From: Bradyrhizobium sp. CB1717
Lineage (GTDB): Bacteria > Pseudomonadota > Alphaproteobacteria > Rhizobiales > Xanthobacteraceae
DNA length: 64,000 nt
Assembly: GCF_029714325.1 (NCBI RefSeq)
Contig: NZ_CP121666.1
Coordinates: 6,293,001-6,357,000 of the forward strand
Direction: 5' to 3'
Position numbers and translations under genes: made by a program. The notes under the pieces are model-generated. The model saw only the letters and a list, made by a program, of their open reading frames with translations, did no database searches and was not told the DNA's origin. Below are positions 42,461 to 52,900 of the stretch, piece by piece; position 1 is the stretch's first letter; each line of letters starts with the position of its first letter.

Positions 42461-45400
42461 TTACGCCACGTGAACAGCGTTGGCTTGGGGGATGCCCGTG
42501 CTGATGTGAGCGAGATCGACGGCGTGAGCCGCCGTATTGTCGGCCGAGTAGTACAGCTCGTTGTTGCTGATGTTGAAGAAGAAGTTCGATCCCACGAAGG
42601 CACTGTCGTGGGTCTGATCGTTTGCGCCTGTCGTTCCCGAGTTGAACGTGACCGTCTGGGCCGTATTGATGGTCAGGTTCAGATTTGCAACGTCGACGAC
42701 AATGGAATCACCCAAACCGAGGTCTGAGATCGTTACATTGGCACCGCCATTGCCATGTAGCACGAACGTGTCATTGCCTGCGCCGCCCGACAGGACGTCA
42801 GTTCCTGCCAGGCCGGCGACCAGAGTGTCATTGCCGACGCCGCCATTCAGGACATCCGTGCCAGCTCCGCTACCTGCTCCCGCATAGAGGACGCTGCCGG
42901 ACGGGTGAGCCGTCAGAGTATCCGCAAAGGACGATCCGAAGATGTTTTCGATACCCTTGATGGTGTCACCTGTGGCGCCACCACCCACGACGGCGGCCAC
43001 CGTATCGGTTTCTGCCGTCAGGTTGACCGTCACCCCGGAGGTCGCGTTGCTGTAGTCGACGGTATCTCCTGGTCCGGTTCCGCCGGTGATCGTATCATTC
43101 GCAGCGCTCGCGGCGATCACTTCGGGGGCGGTCGTACCTGTCAGGCTGGCGTTGGTGCCGAGCAGCGACACTGTCAGATTGTCCGAGCTGGCGAACGTAT
43201 CGCCGTCACCATCGGTGATGGCGAGCGCGAAGTTCAGAGTGGTGCTGGCAATCGTCGTATTCTGTCCATACGAAAGTGTCGTCAGCACGACCTTGTCGTC
43301 TTCATCCGGGACAGCAGAGCCGCTGGCGATATTCTGGACGTCGACTTCGCTGAAAGATGAGAAGAGTGCTCCGGATACCGTTCCGGTAGCGCCCCAGTGC
43401 GCTTGATCGACAACAATCGCCGTGCCGTCTGCCTGCACCAAGTCCCAAGTAACAGAATTGGTATGCGTCGCATCCCAAACGGTGACGAGGAAATGTTCGT
43501 TGGTCGAGTTATTTCCCTTGCCGATGCCAACGGTTATGCCGGTCTGCAGATCACCGAACTTGAACATGACGGTTTCGCCGCCATCCAAGTTGCCGTTGTC
43601 AATGCCCAAGCCCGGGTTGTTCTTGTGCAAGACGTGAGCGTTTGGACTCGTGTTGCTGCTGTTCCATCCGTCAATGAGGACGGTGCCGGCAGGCACCGTG
43701 GCGGGATCGTTACCGTTGAGGAACGTTCCGGTGCCGTTGACGATCGTCAGATAGTCGCCGTTTCCGCCGTTTGGCAACTGCGAAACGAAGCTGAACGTGG
43801 TCGTTTGCTGAAGAGTGTTTGTGTCGACGTGGAAATTGTAGGTTCCATCGATGCCTACGGTCAGTTCAAAGAACTGCTTTGTATGGGCAAGGTCGGTGAA
43901 TGCAAACATCTCCCCGCTCTTCGTGGCGGGATTGTAGTCGGTGTACTCATAGAAGGAGTATAGCGTCGTTGCGCCACTCTTCACGTCAACCTTGAAGAGC
44001 TCGTGGCCTGACACCGCCGTATTCGTATCGGTGATGACATAGGTGAGACCAGCCGGGTTCGCTCCCATTGAGATCGAAATCGGAGCGATTGCGTTCGGGC
44101 CATCGGCACCAAACAGCGGCTGCCACGTACCGTTGACCTGCGTATTGTTGTTGAAAGGTGCAATCGCATCTTGAATGGCACTGATCGACGGCGTGTCGTC
44201 GTTGACGTTCACCGTCAGCGAACCCGCCGCCTGGTCGCCGTCGCCGTCCGTCACCGTGAAGCCGATCGCGACAGCGAGGTTCTCCTCCGTCGTGCTGCTG
44301 GTCGGATGCACCAGCGGCTCAGACTCGGTGAACGTGTACGAGCCGTCAGGTGCGACGTCGAGCTTGAACACCACATTGCTCGAGATCGCGCCCGTCGCGG
44401 TCAGGATCGTGTGGCCCGCGACCACCGTCGTCGCGTAGGTCAGCGTCTCCTGGGCCCCGAGCCCGTTGGCGTCCTTGTAGATCGCCTTCAGCCCGACCGG
44501 GTTGGTGAAGCTGATCGACTGCACACCGTCCGCACCCGCCGCGAACAGCGCACCCGCCGCGCCCGTCGCAACCATTGAGTTCGCAACGTCGCCCGTGCCG
44601 CCCGGATTACCCACAAACAGCGTCTGCGCGTCGTCGTCCAGGACCGGCGTCGCGGTCACTGTGTTCGCTTTCGGACCGTCATCGTCGAAGGTGATCTTGC
44701 CGGACACGTCGACCGGCGTGCTCGCCTTGTCGCCGTCGCCGTCGGTGATCGTCACCGTCAGCGCCAGCGAGTTCGCGTTCAGCGACACCCCGTCGTCCGG
44801 CGTGTTGCTGGCGCTGTCCTGATGCAGCGACAGATACTGCTCGACCGTCACCGCGCCCGTCGTGCCGTTGATCGAGATCGCAAACGCGGCCTGGCTGGCG
44901 AAGCTGCCGGCCTGCACCACGCCCACGATCACGCTGCCGTCGCCGTTCACGTCGACAAGGCTGATCGCCGAGCCGTCGGTCACGAACAGACCGGACACCG
45001 CATTGGTCACCGTCAGCTTGTAGGCCGTCGAGCCCGCGGCTGCCGGGCCGTCGGCGCCGAACTGCGACGTCACCGTCAGCAGCGCCACGTCCACCGCATG
45101 CGCGATATAGCCCGTCCCGGTCACATCCGGATCGTCGCCCTTGGCGATCGCCCCGGTGTTGATGGTCGCCGCCGTGCTCGTCGGCGGGACACCTGCATCC
45201 GTGTTGCCCTCGTCCAGCGCAGCCGTCGTACCCGACAGCACCGCCGTCAGCTTCGGACCGTCATCGTCGAAGGTGATCTTGCCCGACACGTCGACCGGCG
45301 TGCTCGCCTTGTCGCCGTCGCCGTCGGTGATCGTCACCGTCAGCGCCAGCGAGTTGGCGTTCAGCGACACCCCGTCGTCCGGTGTGTTGCTGGCGCTGTC

Positions 45401-48400
45401 CTGATGCAGCGACAGATACTGCTCGACCGTCACCGCGCCCGTCGTGCCGTTGATCGAGATCGCAAACGCCGCCTGGCTGGCGAAGCTGCCGGCCTGCACC
45501 ACGCCCACGATCACGCTGCCGTCGCCGTTCACGTCGACAAGGCTGATCGCCGAGCCGTCGGTCACGAACAGACCGGACACCGCATTGGTCACCGTCAGCT
45601 TGTAGGCCGTCGAGCCCGCGGCCGCCGGGCCGTCGGCGCCGAACTGCGACGTCACCGTCAGCAGCGCCACGTCCACCGCATGCGCGATGTAGCCCGTCCC
45701 GGTCACATCCGGATCGTCGCCCTTGGCGATCGCCCCGGTGTTGATGGTCGCCGCCGTGCTCGTCGGCGGGACACCTGCATCCGTGTTGCCCTCGTCCAGC
45801 GCAGCCGTCGTACCCGACAGCACCGCCGTCAGCTTCGGACCGTCATCGTCGAAGGTGATCTTGCCCGACACGTCGACCGGCGTGCTCGCCTTGTCGCCGT
45901 CGCCGTCGGTGATCGTCACCGTCAGCGCCAGCGAGTTGGCGTTCAGCGACACCCCGTCGTCCGGTGTGTTGCTGGCGCTGTCCTGATGCAGCGACAGATA
46001 CTGCTCGACCGTCACCGCGCCCGTCGTGCCGTTGATCGAGATCGCAAACGCCGCCTGGCTGGCGAAGCTGCCGGCCTGCACCACGCCCACGATCACGCTG
46101 CCGTCGCCGTTCACGTCGACAAGGCTGATCGCCGAGCCGTCGGTCACGAACAGACCGGATACCGCATTGGTCACCGTCAGCTTGTAGGCCGTCGAGCCCG
46201 AGGCCGCCGGGCCGTCCGCGCCGAACTGCGACGTCACCGTCAGCAGCGCCACGTCCACCGCATGCGCGATATAGCCCGTCCCCGTCACATCCGGATCGTC
46301 GCCCTTGGCGATCGCCCCGGTGTTGATGGTCGCCGCCGTGCTCGTCGGCGGGGAGCCCGCATCCGTGTTGCCCTCGTCCAGCGCAGCCGTCGTACCCGAC
46401 AGCACCGCCGTCAGCTTCGGACCGTCATCGTCGAAGGTGATCTTGCCCGACACGTCGACCGGCGTGCTCGCCTGGTCGCCGTCGCCGTCCGTGATCGTCA
46501 CCGTCAGCGCCAGCGAGTTCGCGTTCAGCGACACCCCGTCGTCCGGCGTGTTGCTGGCGCTGTCCTGGTGCAGCGACAGATACTGCTCGACCGTCACCGC
46601 GCCCGTCGTGCCGTTGATCGAGATCGCAAACGCCGCCTGGCTGGCGAAGCTGCCGGCCTGCACCACGCCCACGATCACGCTGCCGTCGCCGTTCACGTCG
46701 ATGAGGCTGATCGCCGAGCCGTCGGTCACGAACAGACCCGACACCGCATTGGTCACCGTCAGCTTGTAGGCCGTCGAGCCCGCGGCCGCCGGGCCGTCGG
46801 CGCCGAACTGCGACGTCACCGTCAGCAGCGCCACGTCCACCGCATGCGCGATATAGCCCGTCCCCGTCACATCCGGATCGTCGCCCTTGGCGATCGCCCC
46901 GGTGTCGATGGTCGCCGCCGTGCTCGTCGGCGGGACACCCGCATCCGTGTTGCCCTCGTCCAGCAAGACCTGGGCTTCGCTAGCCAGGGTTGCCGTCACC
47001 TTCGGGCCGTCATCGTCGAAGGTGATCTTGCCCGACACGTCGACCGGCGTGCTCGCCTTGTCGCCGTCGCCGTCCGTGATCGTCACCGTCAGCGCCAGCG
47101 AGTTGGCGTTCAGCGACACCCCGTCGTCCGGTGTGTTGCTGGCGCTGTCCTGATGCAGCGACAGATACTGCTCGACCGTCACCGCGCCCGTCGTGCCGTT
47201 GATCGAGATCGCAAACGCCGCCTGGCTGGCGAAGCTGCCGGCCTGCACCACGCCCACGATCACGCTGCCGTCGCCGTTCACGTCGACAAGGCTGATCGCC
47301 GAGCCGTCGGTCACGAACAGACCGGATACCGCATTGGTCACCGTCAGCTTGTAGGCCGTCGAGCCCGAGGCCGCCGGGCCGTCCGCGCCGAACTGCGACG
47401 TCACCGTCAGCAGCGCCACGTCCACCGCATGCGCGATATAGCCCGTCCCGGTCACATCCGGATCGTCGCCCTTGGCGATCGCCCCGGTGTTGATGGTCGC
47501 CGCCGTGCTCGTCGGCGGGGAGCCCGCATCCGTGTTGCCCTCGTCCAGCGCAGCCGTCGTACCCGACAGCACCGCCGTCAGCTTCGGACCGTCATCGTCG
47601 AAGGTGATCTTGCCCGACACGTCGACCGGCGTGCTCGCCTGGTCGCCGTCGCCGTCCGTGATCGTCACCGTCAGCGCCAGCGAGTTCGCGTTCAGCGACA
47701 CCCCGTCGTCCGGCGTGTTGCTGGCGCTGTCCTGGTGCAGCGACAGATACTGCTCGACCGTCACCGCGCCCGTCGTGCCGTTGATCGAGATCGCAAACGC
47801 CGCCTGGCTGGCGAAGCTGCCCGCCTGCACCACGCCCACGATCACGCTGCCGTCGCCGTTCACGTCGATGAGGCTGATCGCCGAGCCGTCGGTCACGAAC
47901 AGACCCGACACCGCATTGGTCACCGTCAGCTTGTAGGCCGTCGAGCCCGCGGCCGCCGGGCCGTCGGCGCCGAACTGCGACGTCACCGTCAGCAGCGCCA
48001 CGTCCACCGCATGCGCGATATAGCCCGTCCCCGTCACATCCGGATCGTCGCCCTTGGCGATCGCCCCGGTGTCGATGGTCGCCGCCGTGCTCGTCGGCGG
48101 GACACCCGCATCCGTGTTGCCCTCGTCCAGCAAGACCTGGGCTTCGCTAGCCAGGGTTGCCGTCACCTTCGGGCCGTCATCGTCGAAGGTGATCTTGCCC
48201 GACACGTCGACCGGCGTGCTCGCCTTGTCGCCGTCGCCGTCCGTGATCGTCACCGTCAGCGCCAGCGAGTTGGCGTTCAGCGACACCCCGTCGTCCGGTG
48301 TGTTGCTGGCGCTGTCCTGATGCAGCGACAGATACTGCTCGACCGTCACCGCGCCCGTCGTGCCGTTGATCGAGATCGCAAACGCCGCCTGGCTGGCGAA

Positions 48401-51400
48401 GCTGCCGGCCTGCACCACGCCCACGATCACGCTGCCGTCGCCGTTCACGTCGACAAGGCTGATCGCCGAGCCGTCGGTCACGAACAGACCGGATACCGCA
48501 TTGGTCACCGTCAGCTTGTAGGCCGTCGAGCCCGAGGCCGCCGGGCCGTCCGCGCCGAACTGCGACGTCACCGTCAGCAGCGCCACGTCCACCGCATGCG
48601 CGATGTAGCCCGTCCCCGTCACATCCGGATCGTCGCCCTTGGCGATCGCCCCGGTGTTGATGGTCGCCGCCGTGCTCGTCGGCGGGACACCCGCGTCGGT
48701 ATTGCCCTCGTCCAGCGCGACCTGCGCTTCGCGGTCCAGGGTCGCAGTGACCTTCGGACCGTCATCGTCGAAGGTGATCTTGCCGGACACGTCGACCGGC
48801 GTGCTCGCCTGGTCGCCGTCACCGTCCGTGATCGTCACCGTCACCGCCAGCGAGTTCGCGTTCAGCGACACCCCGTCATCCGGTGTGTCGCTGGCGCTGT
48901 CCTGATGCAGCGACAGATACTGCTCGACCGTCACCGCGCCCGTCGTGCCGTTGATCGAGATCGCAAACGCGGCCTGGCTGGCAAAGCCGCCGGCCTGCAC
49001 CACGCCCACGATCACGCTGCCGTCGCCGTTCACGTCGACAAGGTTGATCGCCGAGCCGTCGGTCACGAACAGACCCGACACCGCATTGGTCACCGTCAGC
49101 TTGTAGGCCGTCGACCCCGCGGCCGCCGGGCCGTCGGCGCCGAACTGCGACGTCACCGTCAGCAGCGCCACGTCCACCGCACGCGCGATGTAGCCCGTCC
49201 CCGTCACATCCGGATCGTCGCCCTTGACGATCGCGCCGGTGTCGATGGTCGCCGCCGTGCTCGTCGGCGGCGAGCCCGCATCCGTGTTGCCCTCATCCAG
49301 CAAGACCTGGGCTTCGCTAGCCAGGGTTGCCGTCACCTTCGGGCCGTCATCGTCGAAGGTGATCTTGCCGGACACGTCGACCGGCGCGCTTGCCTGGTCG
49401 CCGTCACCGTCCGTGATCGTCACCGTCACCGCCAGCGAGTTCGCGTTCAGCGACACCCCGTCATCCGGCGTGTCGCTGGCGCTGTCCTGGTGCAGCGACA
49501 GATACTGCTCGACCGTCACCGCGCCCGTCGTGCCGTTGATCGAGATCGCAAACGCGGCCTGGCCGGCAAAGCCGCCGGCCTGCACCACGCCCACGATCAC
49601 GCTGCCGTCGCCGTTCACGTCGACAAGGTTGATCGCCGAGCCGTCGGTCACGAACAGACCCGACACCGCATTGGTCACCGACAGCTTGTAGGCCGTCGAC
49701 CCCGAGGCCGCCGGGCCGTCGGCGCCGAACTGCGACGTCACCGTCAGCAGCGCCACGTCCACCGCATGCGCGATGTAGCCCGTCCCCGTCACATCCGGAT
49801 CGTCGCCCTTGACGATCGCGCCGGTGTCGATGGTCGCCGCCGTGCTCGTCGGCGGCGAGCCCGCATCCGTGTTGCCCTCATCCAGCAAGACCTGGGCTTC
49901 GCTAGCCAGGGTTGCCGTCACCTTCGGGCCGTCATCGTCGAAGGTGATCTTGCTGGACACGTCGACCGGCGCGCTTGCCTGGTCGCCGTCACCGTCCGTG
50001 ATCGTCACCGTCACCGCCAGCGAGTTCGCGTTCAGCGACACCCCGTCATCCGGCGTGTTGCTGGCGCTGTCCTGGTGCAGCGACAGATACTGCTCGACCG
50101 TCACCGCGCCCGTCGTGCCGTTGATCGAGATCGCAAACGCGGCCTGGCCGGCAAAGCCGCCGGCCTGCACCACACCCGCGATCACGCTGCCGTCGCCGTT
50201 CACGTCGACAAGGCTGATCGCCGAGCCGTCGGTCACGAACAGACCCGACACCGCATTGGTCACCGTCAGCTTGTACGCCGTCGCATCCGAGGCCGCCGGG
50301 CCGTCCGCGCCGAACTGCGGCGTCACCGTCAGCAGCGACACGTCCACCGCATGCGCGATATAGCCCGTCCCCGTCACATCCGGATCGTCGCCCTTGGCGA
50401 TCGCGCCGGTGTCGATGGTCGCCGCCGTACTCGTCGGCGGCGAGCCCGCATCCGTGTTGCCCTCGTCCAGCGCGACCTGCGCTTCGCTGGCAAGAGCCGC
50501 CTTCACCGTCGGACCGTCATCCAGGAACCTCACCTGCTTGCCGAGGTCGATGCTCGTGTCCGCCGAGTCGCCGTCATTGTCGGTGATCGCTGCCGTCAGC
50601 GTGACCACGCCGCTGGCAAGGCCGATGCCTTCATTGGTGTCCGGATTGGTGCCGTCGGCTTCCTTCACTGCACGGTCGTCCGTGAACGTCACCACGCCAT
50701 CGTTGTCAACCGACAGCGTGAACACCAGCAGGTCGCTCGAGGCGGTATGGCCTTCCACCGTCGTGCCGTTCATCACCAGCACGACATCTTCATTGGTCTG
50801 CGCGTCCACCAGCCCCGTCGGCTTGGAGGTATCGATCGACAGCGCATAGCTAATCGGATGCTGCGGATCCGCCACACCGTCCGCGCCGGTCACCGCCGCG
50901 AACACGCTGCCGAACGATGCGCTTGCCGTGTTGTCGCCATTGTGGATCGAGCCGTCGATGCCGTTGGTCGCGGCCGTCAGATCGCTCTCGTCGACGATCA
51001 GATTCGGAAGTACTCGCTCCTCACCATCCACGACGACGTGAATCGACGGACCATCGTCCAGGAACGTCACCTGCGGGCCGAGGTCGATGCCCGCGGTCGC
51101 CGTGTCACCGTCATTGTCGGTGATCGTCCCCGTCAGCGTCACCGCACCGCTGGCAAGGCTAATGCCTTCATTGCCGTCCGGATTGGTGCCGTCGGCTTCC
51201 TTCACCGCGCGATAATCCGTGAACGTCACCGTGCCAACGCTGTCGACCGACAGCGTGAACACCAGCAGGTTGCTCGCCGCGGTGTGGCCTTCCACCGTCG
51301 TGCCGTTCATCACCAGCACGACAGCTTCGCTGGTCTGCGCGTCCACCACGCCGCTCGACTTGGAGACGTCGATCGACAGCGCGTAGCTGATCGGATGCTC

Positions 51401-52663
51401 GGAATCCGCCACACCGTCCGCGCCGGATACCGACTGGAAAAAGCCGCCGAAGAACGCGCTCGCGGTGTTGTTGCCGTTGTGGATCGAGCCATCGATGTCG
51501 TTGGTCGCAGCCGTCAGGTTGCTTTCGTCGACGATCAAATTCGGAACCGTCTGCTCCTCACCCTCCAGGACGACCTGAATCGAGGGACCATCGTCCTGCA
51601 ACGTCAGATGCGGGCCGACGTCGACGCTCGCGCTCGTGCTCTGGTTGCTGTTGTCGGTCACGGTGACCGTGAGCGAGACGAGACCGGCGGGCACATGCGT
51701 GCCCTCGCTGATGTCGCCATCCTCGCCCGTGCCTTCGTGCACCGAACGCAGATCCGTCAGCGTCAGCTTGCCGTTGGCATCGACGGACACAGTGAAATCC
51801 TGCGGGCCATTGACCGCTGCAGCCGCATCCTTGCCTTCGCGGCCGACCACGACGCCGTTCTCCAGGAACAGGAACACGTGATTTCCGGTCTGCGAATCGA
51901 TCAGTCCGGTGTCCACGCCCGGCGCACTGATCGACAGCGCGAAAGTCAGCGACTGCTGGCCGCCCGGCACATTGAGCGTGACGGGCAAAACGCCAAACGC
52001 CACCGTACTCGCCAGGAAAGGCGTGGATCCGTCGATGCCGTTCGTCGCTGATGTCAGGAAGCTCTCGTCCACGACCAGCTCGGGCAACGTGCCCAGCGAA
52101 ATCGTCGGAGCCGGCGTGGTCGGCGTCTGCGGGATAAAACCGGTTGGCGGCTGATCCGGAGTCCGCGGCAGCTCCTCCGGGCCAGCCAGGATGTTGGTGG
52201 GCACCGGCGGCAGCGGATCGACGAGGGGAGCGCTGAAGTTCGCGCCGCTCGCCTGCGCGTTGTTCTGACCCAGCGAATCGCCGGCTGCGGGGAGAACGGC
52301 GGACGCAGCGGAAGGATCATTGATGATCGGGAAGGCGCTGGCGAACTCCGCGACGGTGAGATCGCGACCCGGCGCAACCTGGATGGTGAGATTGCCGAGT
52401 TGATCGTGGCGGGAGTCGAAGAACGGCTCGACCGTCACCGTGGAGTGATTGTCGAAAAGAATGATCAGCTTTTCGCCGATATGAACGAGCGTGATCTTCT
52501 CGTTCGCAATAGCCGAAAAGTCGACTTGAACCTTCTGGTCGTAACCGAGGTTCAAAACGACTGCCTGATCCGCGAATGGCTTGGTCAGCTTGAAGATGCG
52601 TGGCGGCGAGGCGTTGTTCGAATTTCCAGCAGTAGCCTGGGCAACCCGAAATTGCTCATTCAT
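42461..52663 (-). CDS. Giant RTX adhesin with ten near-identical repeats (LapA-like)
   Basis: A 3400-residue surface protein without a Sec signal, exported by type I secretion. The N terminus (FKLTKPFADQAVVLNLGYDQ) looks like a beta-rich retention module, and PAAG at residues 125-128 fits the dialanine site of LapG-type proteases. Three divergent repeats follow (each with VDESxLT.ATN.IDGS, residues about 190-715), then ten repeats of 194-195 residues (about 715-2665) with the core DDPDVTGTGYIAHAVDVALL and ITDGDGD. A different domain follows (about 2670-3190). The C-terminal part has RTX nonapeptides (LNGGVGNDTLVAG, LSGGAGNDTFVLHG) and an uncleaved secretion signal ending VHVA. The repeats resemble T1SS-143/DUF5801-type Ig-like adhesin domains. 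It probably mediates attachment to surfaces or roots and biofilm formation. Confidence 0.93.
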   Translation of the reverse strand: MNEQFRVAQATAGNSNNASPPRIFKLTKPFADQAVVLNLGYDQKVQVDFSAIANEKITLVHIGEKLIILFDNHSTVTVEPFFDSRHDQLGNLTIQVAPGRDLTVAEFASAFPIINDPSAASAVLPAAGDSLGQNNAQASGANFSAPLVDPLPPVPTNILAGPEELPRTPDQPPTGFIPQTPTTPAPTISLGTLPELVVDESFLTSATNGIDGSTPFLASTVAFGVLPVTLNVPGGQQSLTFALSISAPGVDTGLIDSQTGNHVFLFLENGVVVGREGKDAAAAVNGPQDFTVSVDANGKLTLTDLRSVHEGTGEDGDISEGTHVPAGLVSLTVTVTDNSNQSTSASVDVGPHLTLQDDGPSIQVVLEGEEQTVPNLIVDESNLTAATNDIDGSIHNGNNTASAFFGGFFQSVSGADGVADSEHPISYALSIDVSKSSGVVDAQTSEAVVLVMNGTTVEGHTAASNLLVFTLSVDSVGTVTFTDYRAVKEADGTNPDGNEGISLASGAVTLTGTITDNDGDTATAGIDLGPQVTFLDDGPSIHVVVDGEERVLPNLIVDESDLTAATNGIDGSIHNGDNTASASFGSVFAAVTGADGVADPQHPISYALSIDTSKPTGLVDAQTNEDVVLVMNGTTVEGHTASSDLLVFTLSVDNDGVVTFTDDRAVKEADGTNPDTNEGIGLASGVVTLTAAITDNDGDSADTSIDLGKQVRFLDDGPTVKAALASEAQVALDEGNTDAGSPPTSTAATIDTGAIAKGDDPDVTGTGYIAHAVDVSLLTVTPQFGADGPAASDATAYKLTVTNAVSGLFVTDGSAISLVDVNGDGSVIAGVVQAGGFAGQAAFAISINGTTGAVTVEQYLSLHQDSASNTPDDGVSLNANSLAVTVTITDGDGDQASAPVDVSSKITFDDDGPKVTATLASEAQVLLDEGNTDAGSPPTSTAATIDTGAIVKGDDPDVTGTGYIAHAVDVALLTVTSQFGADGPAASGSTAYKLSVTNAVSGLFVTDGSAINLVDVNGDGSVIVGVVQAGGFAGQAAFAISINGTTGAVTVEQYLSLHQDSASDTPDDGVSLNANSLAVTVTITDGDGDQASAPVDVSGKITFDDDGPKVTATLASEAQVLLDEGNTDAGSPPTSTAATIDTGAIVKGDDPDVTGTGYIARAVDVALLTVTSQFGADGPAAAGSTAYKLTVTNAVSGLFVTDGSAINLVDVNGDGSVIVGVVQAGGFASQAAFAISINGTTGAVTVEQYLSLHQDSASDTPDDGVSLNANSLAVTVTITDGDGDQASTPVDVSGKITFDDDGPKVTATLDREAQVALDEGNTDAGVPPTSTAATINTGAIAKGDDPDVTGTGYIAHAVDVALLTVTSQFGADGPAASGSTAYKLTVTNAVSGLFVTDGSAISLVDVNGDGSVIVGVVQAGSFASQAAFAISINGTTGAVTVEQYLSLHQDSASNTPDDGVSLNANSLALTVTITDGDGDKASTPVDVSGKITFDDDGPKVTATLASEAQVLLDEGNTDAGVPPTSTAATIDTGAIAKGDDPDVTGTGYIAHAVDVALLTVTSQFGADGPAAAGSTAYKLTVTNAVSGLFVTDGSAISLIDVNGDGSVIVGVVQAGSFASQAAFAISINGTTGAVTVEQYLSLHQDSASNTPDDGVSLNANSLALTVTITDGDGDQASTPVDVSGKITFDDDGPKLTAVLSGTTAALDEGNTDAGSPPTSTAATINTGAIAKGDDPDVTGTGYIAHAVDVALLTVTSQFGADGPAASGSTAYKLTVTNAVSGLFVTDGSAISLVDVNGDGSVIVGVVQAGSFASQAAFAISINGTTGAVTVEQYLSLHQDSASNTPDDGVSLNANSLALTVTITDGDGDKASTPVDVSGKITFDDDGPKVTATLASEAQVLLDEGNTDAGVPPTSTAATIDTGAIAKGDDPDVTGTGYIAHAVDVALLTVTSQFGADGPAAAGSTAYKLTVTNAVSGLFVTDGSAISLIDVNGDGSVIVGVVQAGSFASQAAFAISINGTTGAVTVEQYLSLHQDSASNTPDDGVSLNANSLALTVTITDGDGDQASTPVDVSGKITFDDDGPKLTAVLSGTTAALDEGNTDAGSPPTSTAATINTGAIAKGDDPDVTGTGYIAHAVDVALLTVTSQFGADGPAASGSTAYKLTVTNAVSGLFVTDGSAISLVDVNGDGSVIVGVVQAGSFASQAAFAISINGTTGAVTVEQYLSLHQDSASNTPDDGVSLNANSLALTVTITDGDGDKASTPVDVSGKITFDDDGPKLTAVLSGTTAALDEGNTDAGVPPTSTAATINTGAIAKGDDPDVTGTGYIAHAVDVALLTVTSQFGADGPAAAGSTAYKLTVTNAVSGLFVTDGSAISLVDVNGDGSVIVGVVQAGSFASQAAFAISINGTTGAVTVEQYLSLHQDSASNTPDDGVSLNANSLALTVTITDGDGDKASTPVDVSGKITFDDDGPKLTAVLSGTTAALDEGNTDAGVPPTSTAATINTGAIAKGDDPDVTGTGYIAHAVDVALLTVTSQFGADGPAAAGSTAYKLTVTNAVSGLFVTDGSAISLVDVNGDGSVIVGVVQAGSFASQAAFAISINGTTGAVTVEQYLSLHQDSASNTPDDGVSLNANSLALTVTITDGDGDKASTPVDVSGKITFDDDGPKANTVTATPVLDDDAQTLFVGNPGGTGDVANSMVATGAAGALFAAGADGVQSISFTNPVGLKAIYKDANGLGAQETLTYATTVVAGHTILTATGAISSNVVFKLDVAPDGSYTFTESEPLVHPTSSTTEENLAVAIGFTVTDGDGDQAAGSLTVNVNDDTPSISAIQDAIAPFNNNTQVNGTWQPLFGADGPNAIAPISISMGANPAGLTYVITDTNTAVSGHELFKVDVKSGATTLYSFYEYTDYNPATKSGEMFAFTDLAHTKQFFELTVGIDGTYNFHVDTNTLQQTTTFSFVSQLPNGGNGDYLTIVNGTGTFLNGNDPATVPAGTVLIDGWNSSNTSPNAHVLHKNNPGLGIDNGNLDGGETVMFKFGDLQTGITVGIGKGNNSTNEHFLVTVWDATHTNSVTWDLVQADGTAIVVDQAHWGATGTVSGALFSSFSEVDVQNIASGSAVPDEDDKVVLTTLSYGQNTTIASTTLNFALAITDGDGDTFASSDNLTVSLLGTNASLTGTTAPEVIAASAANDTITGGTGPGDTVDYSNATSGVTVNLTAETDTVAAVVGGGATGDTIKGIENIFGSSFADTLTAHPSGSVLYAGAGSGAGTDVLNGGVGNDTLVAGLAGTDVLSGGAGNDTFVLHGNGGANVTISDLGLGDSIVVDVANLNLTINTAQTVTFNSGTTGANDQTHDSAFVGSNFFFNISNNELYYSADNTAAHAVDLAHISTGIPQANAVHVA
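44670..50520 (-). repeat. Ten tandem 582-585-bp coding repeats
   Basis: Ten in-frame units of 582 or 585 bases encode 194-195 residues each, judged from equal spacing of the DDPDVTGTGYIA motif. Units vary mainly at the N-terminal edge: SEAQVLLDEGN, REAQVALDEGN or SGTTAALDEGN, and SPP or VPP. The last six units are most alike; the block of units 5-6 appears repeated as units 7-8 (about 1167 bases), pointing to recent unequal crossing-over. This makes copy number prone to change and to short-read assembly error. Confidence 0.9.
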
Positions 52664-52900
52664 GAAATCTCTCCGCCAAAAGGACGTGAAGTGAAAAATT
52701 GCAGGAAATTTACGTCGAAGTGTATCTTTAAGCTATTGTTAACCCCCCTGCCGGTCAAGAAAACTATTTGGTTAATCAATACTTTCGATCAGGATGTGGT
52801 AAAGGGGACCGCGCGGCCGCGATATGTCGCAAAACGGGCCGGATTAACGCCGCCCTTGCGCTTGTCGCTCCAGGCCCGACGGCGGCAGCTGGAGCAAAGG

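Noticed and set aside
44670..50520. Regular repeats as a possible CRISPR array
   Set aside because: The repeat period is 582-585 bases with no short repeat/unique spacer structure, and it lies inside a coding frame.
44822..52051. A 2409-residue open frame on the plus strand, antisense to the adhesin
   Set aside because: It arises because the repetitive, GC-rich adhesin DNA lacks stops in this antisense frame. The product is an Arg/His/Val-rich repeat with no natural protein character, while the minus-strand frame has recognisable domains.
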